A stretch of DNA of 64,000 nucleotides from JAJEEA01 sp965116765 (GTDB taxonomy: Bacteria > Acidobacteriota > Vicinamibacteria > Vicinamibacterales > UBA8438): the NCBI GenBank assembly GCA_965116765.1, contig OZ220718.1, positions 2,604,001-2,668,000 on the forward strand, read 5' to 3'. A program made the translations under genes and the position numbers. The notes below the pieces were generated by a model. That model had not been told where the DNA came from. It did not search any database and worked only from the letters and a program-made list of their open reading frames with translations. This document shows positions 9,764 to 17,490 of this stretch, piece by piece. The stretch's first letter is position 1; every line of letters starts with the position of its first letter.

Positions 9764-11235
9764 GCACGAACCCCACCCTGCCCTTCGACGCCCCCCCGCC
9801 CGGCCGCCGGGCGGCCCGGCAGGTCGTCACCGTCAGCGAGCTGACCGGCCGCATCCGGACGCTGCTCGAGTCGACGCACGCCAACGTGTGGGTCGAGGGC
9901 GAGATAGCCAACTGCCGCCTGTGGAAGACGGGGCACCTCTACTTCACCCTCCGCGACGAGAACGCCCAGATCAGGGCGGTGATGTTCCAGTCGGCGGCGC
10001 GCTACCTGCGCTTCGCGCCGGAGGACGGGCTGCGGGTCGTCGCCCGCGGCCGCGTCACCGTCTACATGCCGAAGGGCGAGTACCAGATCGTCTGCGAGCA
10101 CCTGCAGCCGAAGGGCCTCGGGGCGCTGCAGCTGGCGTTCGACCAGCTGAAGCGCAAGCTCGAGCAGGAGGGGCTCTTCGCCCAGGAGCGGAAGCGCCCG
10201 CTGCCGGTGCTGCCCCGGCAGATCGGCGTCGTGACGTCTCCGGACGGCGCCGCCATCCGGGACATCCTCCAGGTGCTCGGGCGCCGGCACCGGACCGCCC
10301 ACGTGGTGCTGTGCCCGGTGCGGGTGCAGGGCGAGGGCGCGGCCGACCAGATCGCCCGCGGCATCCGGCGCCTCGCGCGGGAGGACGGCGTCGACGTGAT
10401 CGTGGCGGGGCGGGGGGGCGGCTCGCTCGAAGACCTCTGGGCGTTCAACGAGGAGCCGGTGGCCCGGGCCATCGCGGCGGCGGAGGTCCCCGTCATCTCC
10501 GCCGTCGGCCACGAGATCGACGTCACCATCAGCGACATGGTGGCGGACGTCCGCGCCGCCACCCCTTCGGCCGCGGCGGAGATGGTGGTGGCGGGCCGCC
10601 GCGATCTCGTCGAGCGCGTCGACCGGCTGGGCGAGCGGCTGCGGACCGCGGCGCGGTACGCGGCGGCCCGCCGGCGCACCCGGCTGCTCGACCTCGACCG
10701 CCGCCCGGGGCTCGCCGGCTGGCCGGCGGGGCTGGCGATGCGGGCCCGGCACGTCGCGGATCTGACCCACGCCCTCGCGCAGGCCGCGCGGGCCCGCCTG
10801 AAGGCCGGAGAGCGCCGCCTCGCCGCCCTGCAATTGCGCCTGGAAGCCTGCGAGCCGGGGCGGCGGCTCGAAGCGGCGCGCACCCGGCTGGTCGCGGCGG
10901 GAAGCCGTCTCGACGCCGCCCTCACGCGGCGGCGCGACGCGGCGCGCACCCGCCTCGTCGCGGCGGAAGGCCGCCTCGACACCGCCTTCACGCGGCGGCG
11001 CGAACGCGCGCAGGGCCGGCTCGCCGAGCTGTCGGGGCGGCTCGACGTCCTGAGCCCGCTCGGGGTGCTCGGACGCGGCTACGCGATCTGCTGGCAGGGC
11101 GACGGGAAGGCGATCGTGCGGGACGCGGCCGCCGTCTCGGTGGGAGACGATCTCGTCATCGGGCTCCACCGCGGGCGGCTCGGCTGTACGGTCACCGGCA
11201 CGCAGCCGGCGGGGAACCGGGTTGACACGGGGTGA
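9760..11235 (+). CDS. xseA: exodeoxyribonuclease VII large subunit
   Basis: 491 residues from the GTG at 9760 overlapping the ymdB stop. An OB-fold N-terminus (VWVEGEIANCRLWKTGHLYF, LRDENAQIRAVMF) leads into the catalytic core with IGVVTSPDGAAIRDIL, VIVAGRGGGSLEDLWAFN and ISAVGHEIDVTISDMVAD. The second half is a long coiled coil rich in Arg and Ala, ending in SPLGVLGRGYAIC. It degrades single-stranded DNA into oligonucleotides together with XseB. Within the coiled coil, the phrase ARTRLVAA..RLD recurs about every 23 residues, showing internal duplication. Confidence 0.95.
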   Translation: MSTNPTLPFDAPPPGRRAARQVVTVSELTGRIRTLLESTHANVWVEGEIANCRLWKTGHLYFTLRDENAQIRAVMFQSAARYLRFAPEDGLRVVARGRVTVYMPKGEYQIVCEHLQPKGLGALQLAFDQLKRKLEQEGLFAQERKRPLPVLPRQIGVVTSPDGAAIRDILQVLGRRHRTAHVVLCPVRVQGEGAADQIARGIRRLAREDGVDVIVAGRGGGSLEDLWAFNEEPVARAIAAAEVPVISAVGHEIDVTISDMVADVRAATPSAAAEMVVAGRRDLVERVDRLGERLRTAARYAAARRRTRLLDLDRRPGLAGWPAGLAMRARHVADLTHALAQAARARLKAGERRLAALQLRLEACEPGRRLEAARTRLVAAGSRLDAALTRRRDAARTRLVAAEGRLDTAFTRRRERAQGRLAELSGRLDVLSPLGVLGRGYAICWQGDGKAIVRDAAAVSVGDDLVIGLHRGRLGCTVTGTQPAGNRVDTG

Positions 11236-11279
11236 GGAGGGCGGCGGGGCTTCCGCCACGGACCGCCGGGGCGAACCGC

Positions 11280-11528
11280 ATGAGTGACGACATCAAGGAC
11301 TTCGAGACCGCCATCAAGGAGCTCGAGTCGATCGTGCAGACCCTGGAGCGCGGCGACCTGCCGCTCGAGCAGTCGCTCGAGCTGTTCGAGCGCGGGGTGC
11401 GGCTGTCCCGGTTCTGTCACACCCGGCTCGAGGACGCCGAGCGGCGCATCGAGATCCTGACCGAGCGCGGCGAACGGCGGGCGGCGCCCGACGCCCTCAC
11501 CGCCGCTCCGGAGGACGACGGCGCATGA
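11280..11528 (+). CDS. xseB: exodeoxyribonuclease VII small subunit
   Basis: 82 residues from the ATG at 11280. DFETAIKELESIVQTLERGD, LPLEQSLELFERG and RLSRFCHTRLEDAERRIEIL are characteristic of XseB, which binds along the coiled coil of XseA in the ExoVII complex. It lies 44 bases after xseA, and its TGA overlaps the ispA ATG. An in-frame GTG at 11232 could extend it by 16 residues, but those residues do not resemble the family. Confidence 0.95.
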   Translation: MSDDIKDFETAIKELESIVQTLERGDLPLEQSLELFERGVRLSRFCHTRLEDAERRIEILTERGERRAAPDALTAAPEDDGA

Positions 11529-12544
11529 GCGAGGGGGCCGCGTTCGACGCGTACCTCGGCGCCCGGCGGCGGGAGATCGACGCGGCCCTCGACGAAGCCC
11601 TCCCCGCTCCGCCCGCGTGCCCTCCCCGCATCGCCGAGGCCATGCGCTACAGCGTCTTCGCCGGCGGCAAGCGCCTCCGGCCGATATTGACCCTGGCCGC
11701 GGCCGAGGCGGCGGGGCCGCGGCGGCCGGACTCCCCCGCCCCGGACGCCGCGGCCCGGGCCCTCGCCCTGAACGGCGCGTGCGCGATCGAGCTCGTCCAC
11801 ACCTACTCGCTCGTGCACGACGATCTCCCGGCGATGGACGACGACGACCTCCGGCGGGGACGCCCCACCTCGCACGTGGCGTTCGGCGAGGGCCTCGCCA
11901 TCCTCGCCGGAGACGCCCTGCTGACCCAGGCCTTCACCCTGCTGGCCCGCCGCCCGGCCCAGGCGCCGCCGGGCTTCGAGGGGCGGCAGCTCCGCGCCGT
12001 CGCCCGCGTCGCGGAGGCAGCGGGCGCGGCCGGCATGGTGGGCGGCCAGGTCCTCGATCTCGCCGCCGCGGGGACGGGGTCGGGGGCCGGCCCGGGGTCG
12101 GGGGCCGGCCCGGGGTCGGGGGCCGGCCCGGGGTCGGGGGCCGGCCCGGGGTCGGGGGCCGCCGGCCCGGAGGCGGCCCTGCGCGACGTGCACGAGCGCA
12201 AGACCGGCGCCCTGATCGGCGCCGCCGCGGTCATCGGTGCGATACTGGCCGGGGGAAGCGAGCCGGCGGTGCGCGGCGTCGACGCCTACGCGCGCCACCT
12301 CGGGCTGGCGTTCCAGATCGTCGACGACGTCCTCGACGTGGAGGGCAGCACCTCCCGGCTCGGCAAGACGGCGGGGAAGGACGCGGCCGCCGGCAAGCCC
12401 ACCTACCCGTCGGTACACGGCCTCGACCGGTCGCGGGCCCTCGCCGCCGAGGCCGTCGCCGCCGCCCGCGACGCCCTCTCGTCGGCCGGGCTCGGGGGAC
12501 GGCTGGGAGACATCGCGGAATGGGTGCTTTCCCGCACCTCGTGA
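11525..12544 (+). CDS. ispA: polyprenyl synthetase (farnesyl/geranylgeranyl diphosphate synthase type)
   Basis: 339 residues. It condenses isoprenyl diphosphates; the product chain length is not certain. Motifs: YSVFAGGKRLRPIL, first Asp-rich motif LVHDDLPAMDDDDLRRG, MVGGQVLDLA, ERKTGALI, second Asp-rich motif FQIVDDVLDVEG. Between GGQVLDL and the HERKTG lysine, a flexible loop has been enlarged by about 30 residues of repeated GSGAGP, encoded by an 18-bp minisatellite. Both neighbouring motifs are intact, so the enzyme should still fold. In this position after xseB the gene is typically ispA. Confidence 0.92.
   Translation: MSEGAAFDAYLGARRREIDAALDEALPAPPACPPRIAEAMRYSVFAGGKRLRPILTLAAAEAAGPRRPDSPAPDAAARALALNGACAIELVHTYSLVHDDLPAMDDDDLRRGRPTSHVAFGEGLAILAGDALLTQAFTLLARRPAQAPPGFEGRQLRAVARVAEAAGAAGMVGGQVLDLAAAGTGSGAGPGSGAGPGSGAGPGSGAGPGSGAAGPEAALRDVHERKTGALIGAAAVIGAILAGGSEPAVRGVDAYARHLGLAFQIVDDVLDVEGSTSRLGKTAGKDAAAGKPTYPSVHGLDRSRALAAEAVAAARDALSSAGLGGRLGDIAEWVLSRTS
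12077..12165 (+). repeat. 18-bp in-frame minisatellite in ispA
   Basis: Unit GGGTCGGGGGCCGGCCCG, about five copies (starting 12077, 12095, 12113, 12131, 12149, the last degenerate). It encodes repeated Gly-Ser-Gly-Ala-Gly-Pro. The copies are identical at DNA level, which suggests recent expansion and probable length variation between strains. Confidence 0.92.
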
Positions 12545-12575
12545 TCGACGACGCTGCGAGAGGGGCCCCGCCCCG

Positions 12576-13394
12576 ATGACGGCACGGGTCCGGCTCGACA
12601 CCCTGCTGCACGAGCGCGGCCTCGTCAGCTCGCGGACGCGGGGACGGACGTCGGTGCTGGCGGGGCTCGTGCGGGTCGACGGCCGCCCCGCCACCAAGGC
12701 CGGCGCCCTCGTGCCGACCGACGCCGAGGTCACCCTCGACGCCCCCGACCACCCCTGGGTGGGCCGCGGCGGGGTGAAGCTGGCCCACGCCCTCGACGTC
12801 TTCGGCATCGATCCGGCCGGCGCCGCCGCCCTCGACGTCGGCGCCTCCACCGGCGGGTTCACCGACGTCCTGCTCAGGCGCGGGGCCCGCGCCGTGGTGG
12901 CCCTCGACGTGGGCCGGGGCCAGCTCGACTGGCGGCTGCGGCAGGACCCCCGCGTCCGGGTCCTCGAACGCATCCACATCGGCGCCGTCACCCCGGACGA
13001 CCTGCCGGCGGGCCTGCGCCGGTTCGACGTCGTCACCGTCGACGTGTCGTTCATCTCCATCGTCCGGTTCATCGACCGGCTTCCGCCCCTCCTCGCAGCG
13101 GGGGGCGACCTCGTCGCCCTCGTCAAGCCGCAGTTCGAGGCGGGCCGCTCGGAGGTCCGGCGCGGCGGGCTCATCACGGACCCCGACGTGCACGAACGCG
13201 TCGTCGAGGGCGTCGGCGCCGCCGCGGCTGCGGTAGGATTGACGCGCGTGGCGACGACCCCCTCACCGATCACCGGGACCAAGGGCAACCGGGAGTTCTT
13301 CCTGCATCTGCAACAGCCCGTGGTGACGTCCCGCGTCGCACCGCGCCCGAGGGGCGCCGGCGAACAACCGAGGCGCCCGCCTGACAAGGCGTGA
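12576..13394 (+). CDS. tlyA: TlyA family rRNA (cytidine-2'-O)-methyltransferase
   Basis: 272 residues from the ATG at 12576. An S4 RNA-binding domain comes first (RLDTLLHERGLVSSRTRGRT, GLVRVDGRPATKAG), then a FtsJ-like Rossmann methyltransferase: GRGGVKLAHALDVFG, SAM motif ALDVGASTGGFTDVLL, VDVSFISI and LVALVKPQFEAGR. Known TlyA enzymes methylate 16S and/or 23S rRNA cytidines and were once called haemolysins. It sits between ispA and nadK, a conserved bacterial neighbourhood. The last 20 residues are Arg/Pro-rich and unlike the family core. Confidence 0.92.
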   Translation: MTARVRLDTLLHERGLVSSRTRGRTSVLAGLVRVDGRPATKAGALVPTDAEVTLDAPDHPWVGRGGVKLAHALDVFGIDPAGAAALDVGASTGGFTDVLLRRGARAVVALDVGRGQLDWRLRQDPRVRVLERIHIGAVTPDDLPAGLRRFDVVTVDVSFISIVRFIDRLPPLLAAGGDLVALVKPQFEAGRSEVRRGGLITDPDVHERVVEGVGAAAAAVGLTRVATTPSPITGTKGNREFFLHLQQPVVTSRVAPRPRGAGEQPRRPPDKA

Positions 13395-13407
13395 CGAGGG
13401 AGAACAA

Positions 13408-14313
13408 TTGGGCGCCGACACCTCCTCGCCCGTCACCGGCGTCGCCCGGGTCGGCATCGTCGCGAAGACCCGCCTCGCCGCGGCGGCGCCGGTGGTCCGG
13501 GACGTCGTGACGTGGCTGGAGCGGCGCGGCCTGCGGCCCGTGGTGGAACGGCGCACCTCGGAGCTCGCCGGGCTGACCTCGGTCGCCGCCGCCGACGCGG
13601 CGGACCTGCCGGACGCCTCGGACCTGATTCTCGTGCTCGGCGGCGACGGCACGCTGCTCGGCATGGCCCGCCGCATCGCGGCGGCGGCCGCCGATCCGCC
13701 CATTCTCGCCGTCAACTTCGGGGGGCTCGGCTTCCTCACCGAGATCACCCTGCCGGAGCTCTTCGAGGTCCTGGCGTCGGTGGTGGACGGCAACGCCCGC
13801 GTCGACGAGCGCCGCATGCTGCGGTCGCGCACCGAGCGCGCCGACGCGACGACGGGGGAAGGCGTCGCGCTGAACGACGTGGTCATCACGAAGAGCGCCG
13901 TGTCGGGGATGATCGACCTGTCGGTGTCGGTCGGCGAGCAGTTCGTGGCGCAGCTCCGGGCCGACGGCCTCATCGTCGCCACCCCCACCGGATCGACCGC
14001 CTACAACCTGTCGACGGGCGGACCGATCGTGCATCCGCTCGTCAACGCCCTGGTCCTGACCCCCATCGCCCCCCACATGCTCGCGAACCGCCCCCTCGTC
14101 CTGCCGGAGAGCGCGGCGATTCGCATCCGGCCCGACCTGTCCAAGCCGCACGCGGAGGCCTACGCGAGCTTCGACGGGCAGACGGGCTTCGATCTCCGGC
14201 ACGGCGACACCGTCGTCGTGGAGACCGCGCCGCGCCCGCTCCGCATGATCCGCGCCCCCGCGCGCCCCTACTACGCGGTGCTGCGCGAGAAGCTCGGCTG
14301 GGCGGCGCGCTGA
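13408..14313 (+). CDS. nadK: NAD(+) kinase
   Basis: 301 residues from a TTG at 13408, chosen because GAGGGA at 13396-13401 is correctly spaced and no ATG or GTG gives a better start. It phosphorylates NAD to NADP. The GGDGTLLG motif (about residues 78-85) binds substrate; NFGGLGFLTE, LNDVVITK and TPTGSTAYNLSTGGPIVHP follow in the family order. It ends the ymdB-to-nadK run and converges with the VOC gene 22 bases later. Confidence 0.95.
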   Translation: MGADTSSPVTGVARVGIVAKTRLAAAAPVVRDVVTWLERRGLRPVVERRTSELAGLTSVAAADAADLPDASDLILVLGGDGTLLGMARRIAAAAADPPILAVNFGGLGFLTEITLPELFEVLASVVDGNARVDERRMLRSRTERADATTGEGVALNDVVITKSAVSGMIDLSVSVGEQFVAQLRADGLIVATPTGSTAYNLSTGGPIVHPLVNALVLTPIAPHMLANRPLVLPESAAIRIRPDLSKPHAEAYASFDGQTGFDLRHGDTVVVETAPRPLRMIRAPARPYYAVLREKLGWAAR

Positions 14314-14335
14314 CCGCCCCCGCGCGCCGCGACCG

Positions 14336-14737
14336 TCAGGCCGTGCCGCCGCTGATGGGCGGGTGGTGGATGATCTGGATGGTGTTGCCGTCGGGGTCCT
14401 CGAGGTAGAGCGACCGCGCACCGTCCCGGTGGGTGCGCGGACGGACCTTGAGGGGAACCCCGTGCCCGTCGAGGTACGCGGCCCAGCGGTCGACGTCGTC
14501 CGCCCGCCGCACCAGGAGCCCGAGGTGATCGAGCCGACCGGGGCCCGGCGCATCGCCGGGGCCGGCGCGGTGGAGGGCCAGGTTGTCGGCGCCCGAGGTC
14601 AGGTAGACGTTGTCGCCGTCCGGCTCCCACTCGACCGCGAAGCCCAGCTGCTCGACGTAGAACCGGCGCATCTCGTCGAACGCCCTCGCGAACAGCGCGA
14701 GGTGCCGAATGCCGAGATGTGCCGGCCGGCGGGTCAC
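14336..14737 (-). CDS. VOC (glyoxalase/dioxygenase) superfamily protein
   Basis: 133 residues from a GTG at 14735-14737. Two beta-alpha-beta-beta-beta modules can be followed: IRHLALFARAFDEMRRFYVE with GFAVEWE, then LDHLGLLVRRADDVDRWAAY with SLYLEDPDGNTIQIIH. Candidate metal ligands are H12, H71 and the Glu of LEDPDGN. It could be a glyoxalase I-like lyase or a thiol transferase; the substrate is unknown. It is divergent from the zinc-ribbon gene, and both start codons sit right behind -10 elements. Confidence 0.85.
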   Translation of the reverse strand: MTRRPAHLGIRHLALFARAFDEMRRFYVEQLGFAVEWEPDGDNVYLTSGADNLALHRAGPGDAPGPGRLDHLGLLVRRADDVDRWAAYLDGHGVPLKVRPRTHRDGARSLYLEDPDGNTIQIIHHPPISGGTA

Positions 14738-14743
14738 CCTCCC

Positions 14744-14752
14744 AGTCTATCA
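14744..14752 (-). promoter_or_regulatory. extended -10 of the VOC gene, leaderless layout
   Basis: Minus strand TGATAGACT; the hexamer TAGACT ends 6 bases before the GTG. The six bases are GGGAGG, which cannot act as a ribosome site if transcription starts at the GTG. Confidence 0.5.
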
Positions 14753-14775
14753 GCCGGGGGTGCGCCGAGGACTCC

Positions 14776-14784
14776 TGCTAGAAT
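14776..14784 (+). promoter_or_regulatory. extended -10 of the zinc-ribbon protein gene, leaderless layout
   Basis: TGCTAGAAT, hexamer TAGAAT at 14779-14784, seven bases before the ATG at 14792. No -35 is recognisable; an extended -10 can substitute for one. Confidence 0.55.
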
Positions 14785-14791
14785 TCCAGGC

Positions 14792-15250
14792 ATGGCTCCT
14801 CGCTCGGCCGCCCAGGCCCGGTGCGCCCTCTGCGGCGCGAAGGACGTGTCCGAGCCGCGGGGCGACGCCAAGTACTGCCGCGACTGCTGGGACAAGAAGG
14901 TCGCGGTCGAGGACGTCGTCGCCCGCGAGTTCGCGGTCAAGCGGTACATCCGGGCGCACAGCGCCGAGAAGTACCTCGTCTACCACTCCACGTTGAAGCG
15001 CCCCTGCGGACAGCTGATCGTCGTCGACGACGGCTACGACCTGTTCCTGACGCTGGTCCTCTATCCGACGTTCGGCTGGGACGAGCCCGCGTACCACCTG
15101 GAGGGCGACCCCGACGGGCGCGCCTTTGCCGAGATCCTCGTCGACGTGGTGGCGGCGGAGGTCATCGAGCCGTGGGGGGGAGGCAAGTGGCACCTCGAGA
15201 TCTTCCGCACCAGCCACGCCGAGCCCGAGGACTGGAACGGCGAGATGTGA
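14792..15250 (+). CDS. protein with N-terminal Cys4 zinc ribbon, function unknown
   Basis: 152 residues. Residues 11-32 hold CALC and CRDC pairs (C11, C14, C29, C32), a treble-clef or zinc-ribbon-like motif. The rest is an alpha/beta domain with VAREFAVKRYIRAHSAEKYL, GQLIVVDDGYDLFLTLVLYP, WDEPAYHLEGDPDGRAF and WGGGKWHLEIFRTSHAEPED. I do not recognise the family. No catalytic motif is obvious and there is no signal peptide. The gene stands alone, with its own promoter and the lipoprotein gene downstream under another promoter. Confidence 0.72.
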   Translation: MAPRSAAQARCALCGAKDVSEPRGDAKYCRDCWDKKVAVEDVVAREFAVKRYIRAHSAEKYLVYHSTLKRPCGQLIVVDDGYDLFLTLVLYPTFGWDEPAYHLEGDPDGRAFAEILVDVVAAEVIEPWGGGKWHLEIFRTSHAEPEDWNGEM

Positions 15251-15257
15251 GTTTCTG

Positions 15258-15286
15258 TTGTGGTTTCCGGCGAGGCGCCATATAAT
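15258..15286 (+). promoter_or_regulatory. sigma-70 promoter of the lipoprotein gene
   Basis: TTGTGG (15258-15263), 17-base spacer, consensus TATAAT (15281-15286). It starts just after the preceding stop codon (15250) and gives a leader of about 40 bases. Confidence 0.75.
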
Positions 15287-15333
15287 CTCGTGACCCTTGC
15301 AAACTGCGTGATTTCCACCCGGAGGTCAGTTCA

Positions 15334-15867
15334 ATGAGAGGCCTGAAACTCGCGGCGTTGTTCGGTTGCTTCGTGGCCATGGGGATGTCGCTCGGCTGCG
15401 GCGGCGAGGAGGTCGAGGCCGAGGAGAGGCCGCTGGCCGTCCCCATCGATCTGCGCTCGGCGCTCGAGAACCAGGGCGAGTCGGACCTGGTCGCGACCAT
15501 CCGCGGCCCCGGGCAGGTCGGCTACTTGGTGCCAACCTCTCGCCGCGACCGGCGGGCGAACGAGATGGTCACGACCTTCCGCGTCCAGAACACCTCGACC
15601 AATGCGCTCGCCGGGTTCACGGTTGACGAGTTCTGGTACGACCGCGCCGGCGACACGGTGGCCGGCGGCGCGTTCCGGATGCAGCAGCCGTTCCTCCCGG
15701 GCCAGATCGTCGAGGTCGAGATACGAATCCCGCGCAACGCGCGCATGTCCCGCAGCAACTACGAGTTCAGCCACAAGAACGGCGTCATCGAGGCCACCCT
15801 CTTCGAGGAGATGGACGAGCCGACGCCGCTCGAAGAGGAAGAGGAAGACGCCGAAGACGCCCAGTGA
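15334..15867 (+). CDS. secreted lipoprotein, function unknown
   Basis: 177 residues, ATG with GGAGG 10 bases upstream. The N-terminus LKLAALFGCFVAMGMSLGCG is a signal peptide with a lipobox ending at Cys22, followed by an acidic linker (EEVEAEE). The middle looks like an all-beta domain: MVTTFRVQNTSTNALAGFTV, EFWYDRAGDTVAGG, GQIVEVEIRIPRNARMSRS. Such a layout resembles FxLYD-type domains of cell-envelope proteins, but I cannot assign one with confidence. The last 20 residues are mostly Glu and Asp. A strong consensus promoter and a long perfect hairpin after the gene suggest a well-expressed single-gene unit. Confidence 0.75.
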   Translation: MRGLKLAALFGCFVAMGMSLGCGGEEVEAEERPLAVPIDLRSALENQGESDLVATIRGPGQVGYLVPTSRRDRRANEMVTTFRVQNTSTNALAGFTVDEFWYDRAGDTVAGGAFRMQQPFLPGQIVEVEIRIPRNARMSRSNYEFSHKNGVIEATLFEEMDEPTPLEEEEEDAEDAQ

Positions 15868-15969
15868 CGCCCTCGACGAGCCGGCGCGTCCTCACGCAAT
15901 CACTCCGGTGGCGGCCTCCACGGCCGTCGGCGGTGGGAAGCGGGCGAGTCGGCTCGGCGGACGGATAGC

Positions 15970-16009
15970 CGAAGGCGCCAGACGGAGCAGGATCCGTCTG
16001 GCGCCTTCG
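15970..16009. terminator. perfect 17-bp stem hairpin after the lipoprotein gene
   Basis: CGAAGGCGCCAGACGGA (15970-15986) pairs perfectly with TCCGTCTGGCGCCTTCG (15993-16009) around a 6-base loop. It lies 100 bases after the lipoprotein stop and is followed by CATTTCGGG rather than a clean T run. Apart from this and the next gene's promoter, the 419-base gap 15868-16286 holds nothing recognisable. Confidence 0.65.
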
Positions 16010-16270
16010 CATTTCGGGCGCGGGGGGAACGGCTCGGCGACGTCTCCGTTTCGGGAGGGCCGTCCCGTTCCGCCCACACGTCTGCTCGATACGTCGCCCC
16101 CGGTAATACGCGAAGCCTCCGTTCCGGGGCATCCGGTTCCGCGGACGAATCGCCCGGCAGATCACCCCTTGGAGAAGAATCCCGCCCACCGGTGCCCGCC
16201 GACCTTCCGGACGGTTGCGGCGTCCATACCGTTAGATGGCATGGACACCCGCCAGCCGTGATCGGGCCGC

Positions 16271-16279
16271 TGCTATACT
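16271..16279 (+). promoter_or_regulatory. extended -10 of the M24 peptidase gene, leaderless layout
   Basis: TGCTATACT with hexamer TATACT at 16274-16279, seven bases before the ATG at 16287. There is no Shine-Dalgarno between them. Confidence 0.6.
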
Positions 16280-16286
16280 GCTCGCC

Positions 16287-17471
16287 ATGGCCCTGGATCT
16301 CGACGCCGTTCAGCGCGCCCTGCGCGACGAGGGGCTCGACGGGTGGCTGCTGTACGACTTCCACGGATCGAACCCGATTGCCCGGCGGGTGGCGGGATTC
16401 GACGCGGCGGCGAAGATCACGACGCGGCGTTGGTACTACCTGATCCGGGTCGAGGGCTCGCCGCGGGGGCTGGTCCACGCCATCGAGGCCGACCGTCTCG
16501 ATCACCTGCCCGGCGGCAAGTCGCGGTACGCGGGACACGACACCCTCGACGCCGGCCTGCGCGAGCTGCTGGCCGGCTGCGCGGCGGTGGCGATGGAGTA
16601 CTCGCCGGGCTGCGCCATCCCCTACGTGTCGCGGGTCGACGCCGGCACCGTCGACGCGGTCCGCGCCCTCGGCGTCGAGGTGCGCTCCTCCGGCGACCTC
16701 ATCCAGCGGTTCGAGGCGGTCTGGGACGCCGAGGCCCTCGCCTCGCACCGGGCCGCGTCCGCCGCCCTCCACGACATCAAGGACCGGGCGTTCGACCTCG
16801 TGGCCCGGCACCTCCGCGACGGCCGTCCCGTCACGGAGCTCGACGTGCAGGACGCGATGGCCGGCTGGTTCGAGGAGGCGGGGCTGGTCAGCGACTCGCG
16901 GCCGGTGGTGGCGGCGCAGGAGAACGCCGGCGACCCCCACTACCTTCCCACCGCGCGCCGCCACCGCCCGATCGGCGCCGGCGAGGTGGTGCTGCTGGAC
17001 CTGTGGGGCAAGGAGAGGGACACGCCGGGCGCGGTCTACGCGGACATCACGTGGATGGGCTACACCGGCGCCGCCGTGCCCGCCCGTTACGCCGATGCCT
17101 TCCGGGTCATCCGCGACGGCCGCGACGCCGCCGTCGACCTCGTGCAGCGGGCGGTGGCGGACGGCCGCGAGCTGCGCGGATGGGAGGTCGACCGCGCCGT
17201 CCGCGACCGGGTGGGGGCGGCCGGGCTCGGCGACCGGTTCGTGCACCGGACCGGGCACAACCTCGGTGAAGAGGTGCACGGCAACGGCGTGCACCTCGAC
17301 GACTTCGAGACCCACGACGAGCGGCGGCTGCTGCCGGGCACCGGCGTGACCATCGAGCCCGGCGTGTACTTCGACGACTTCGGACTTCGAACCGAGATCA
17401 ACCTCTATGTCGGGTCGGAGACGGCGACGGTGACCGGCCCGCGGCAGGAGGAGATCCGGTCGCTGGGGTGA
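16287..17471 (+). CDS. M24 family metallopeptidase (Xaa-Pro aminopeptidase-like)
   Basis: 394 residues from the ATG at 16287. The N-terminal half is a creatinase-like domain (LRDEGLDGWLLYDFHGSNPI). The C-terminal pita-bread domain has the five metal ligands in order: Asp of VVLLDLWGKE, Asp of VYADITWMG, His of HRTGHNLGEEVHG, Glu of GVTIEPGVYF and Glu of LRTEINLYV. It probably removes residues before proline or cleaves related dipeptides; proline preference is not proven. No signal peptide is present, so it is cytoplasmic. HtrA follows after 19 bases and may be co-transcribed. Confidence 0.88.
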   Translation: MALDLDAVQRALRDEGLDGWLLYDFHGSNPIARRVAGFDAAAKITTRRWYYLIRVEGSPRGLVHAIEADRLDHLPGGKSRYAGHDTLDAGLRELLAGCAAVAMEYSPGCAIPYVSRVDAGTVDAVRALGVEVRSSGDLIQRFEAVWDAEALASHRAASAALHDIKDRAFDLVARHLRDGRPVTELDVQDAMAGWFEEAGLVSDSRPVVAAQENAGDPHYLPTARRHRPIGAGEVVLLDLWGKERDTPGAVYADITWMGYTGAAVPARYADAFRVIRDGRDAAVDLVQRAVADGRELRGWEVDRAVRDRVGAAGLGDRFVHRTGHNLGEEVHGNGVHLDDFETHDERRLLPGTGVTIEPGVYFDDFGLRTEINLYVGSETATVTGPRQEEIRSLG

Positions 17472-17490
17472 CAGCGGGGTGGAGGCAAGG

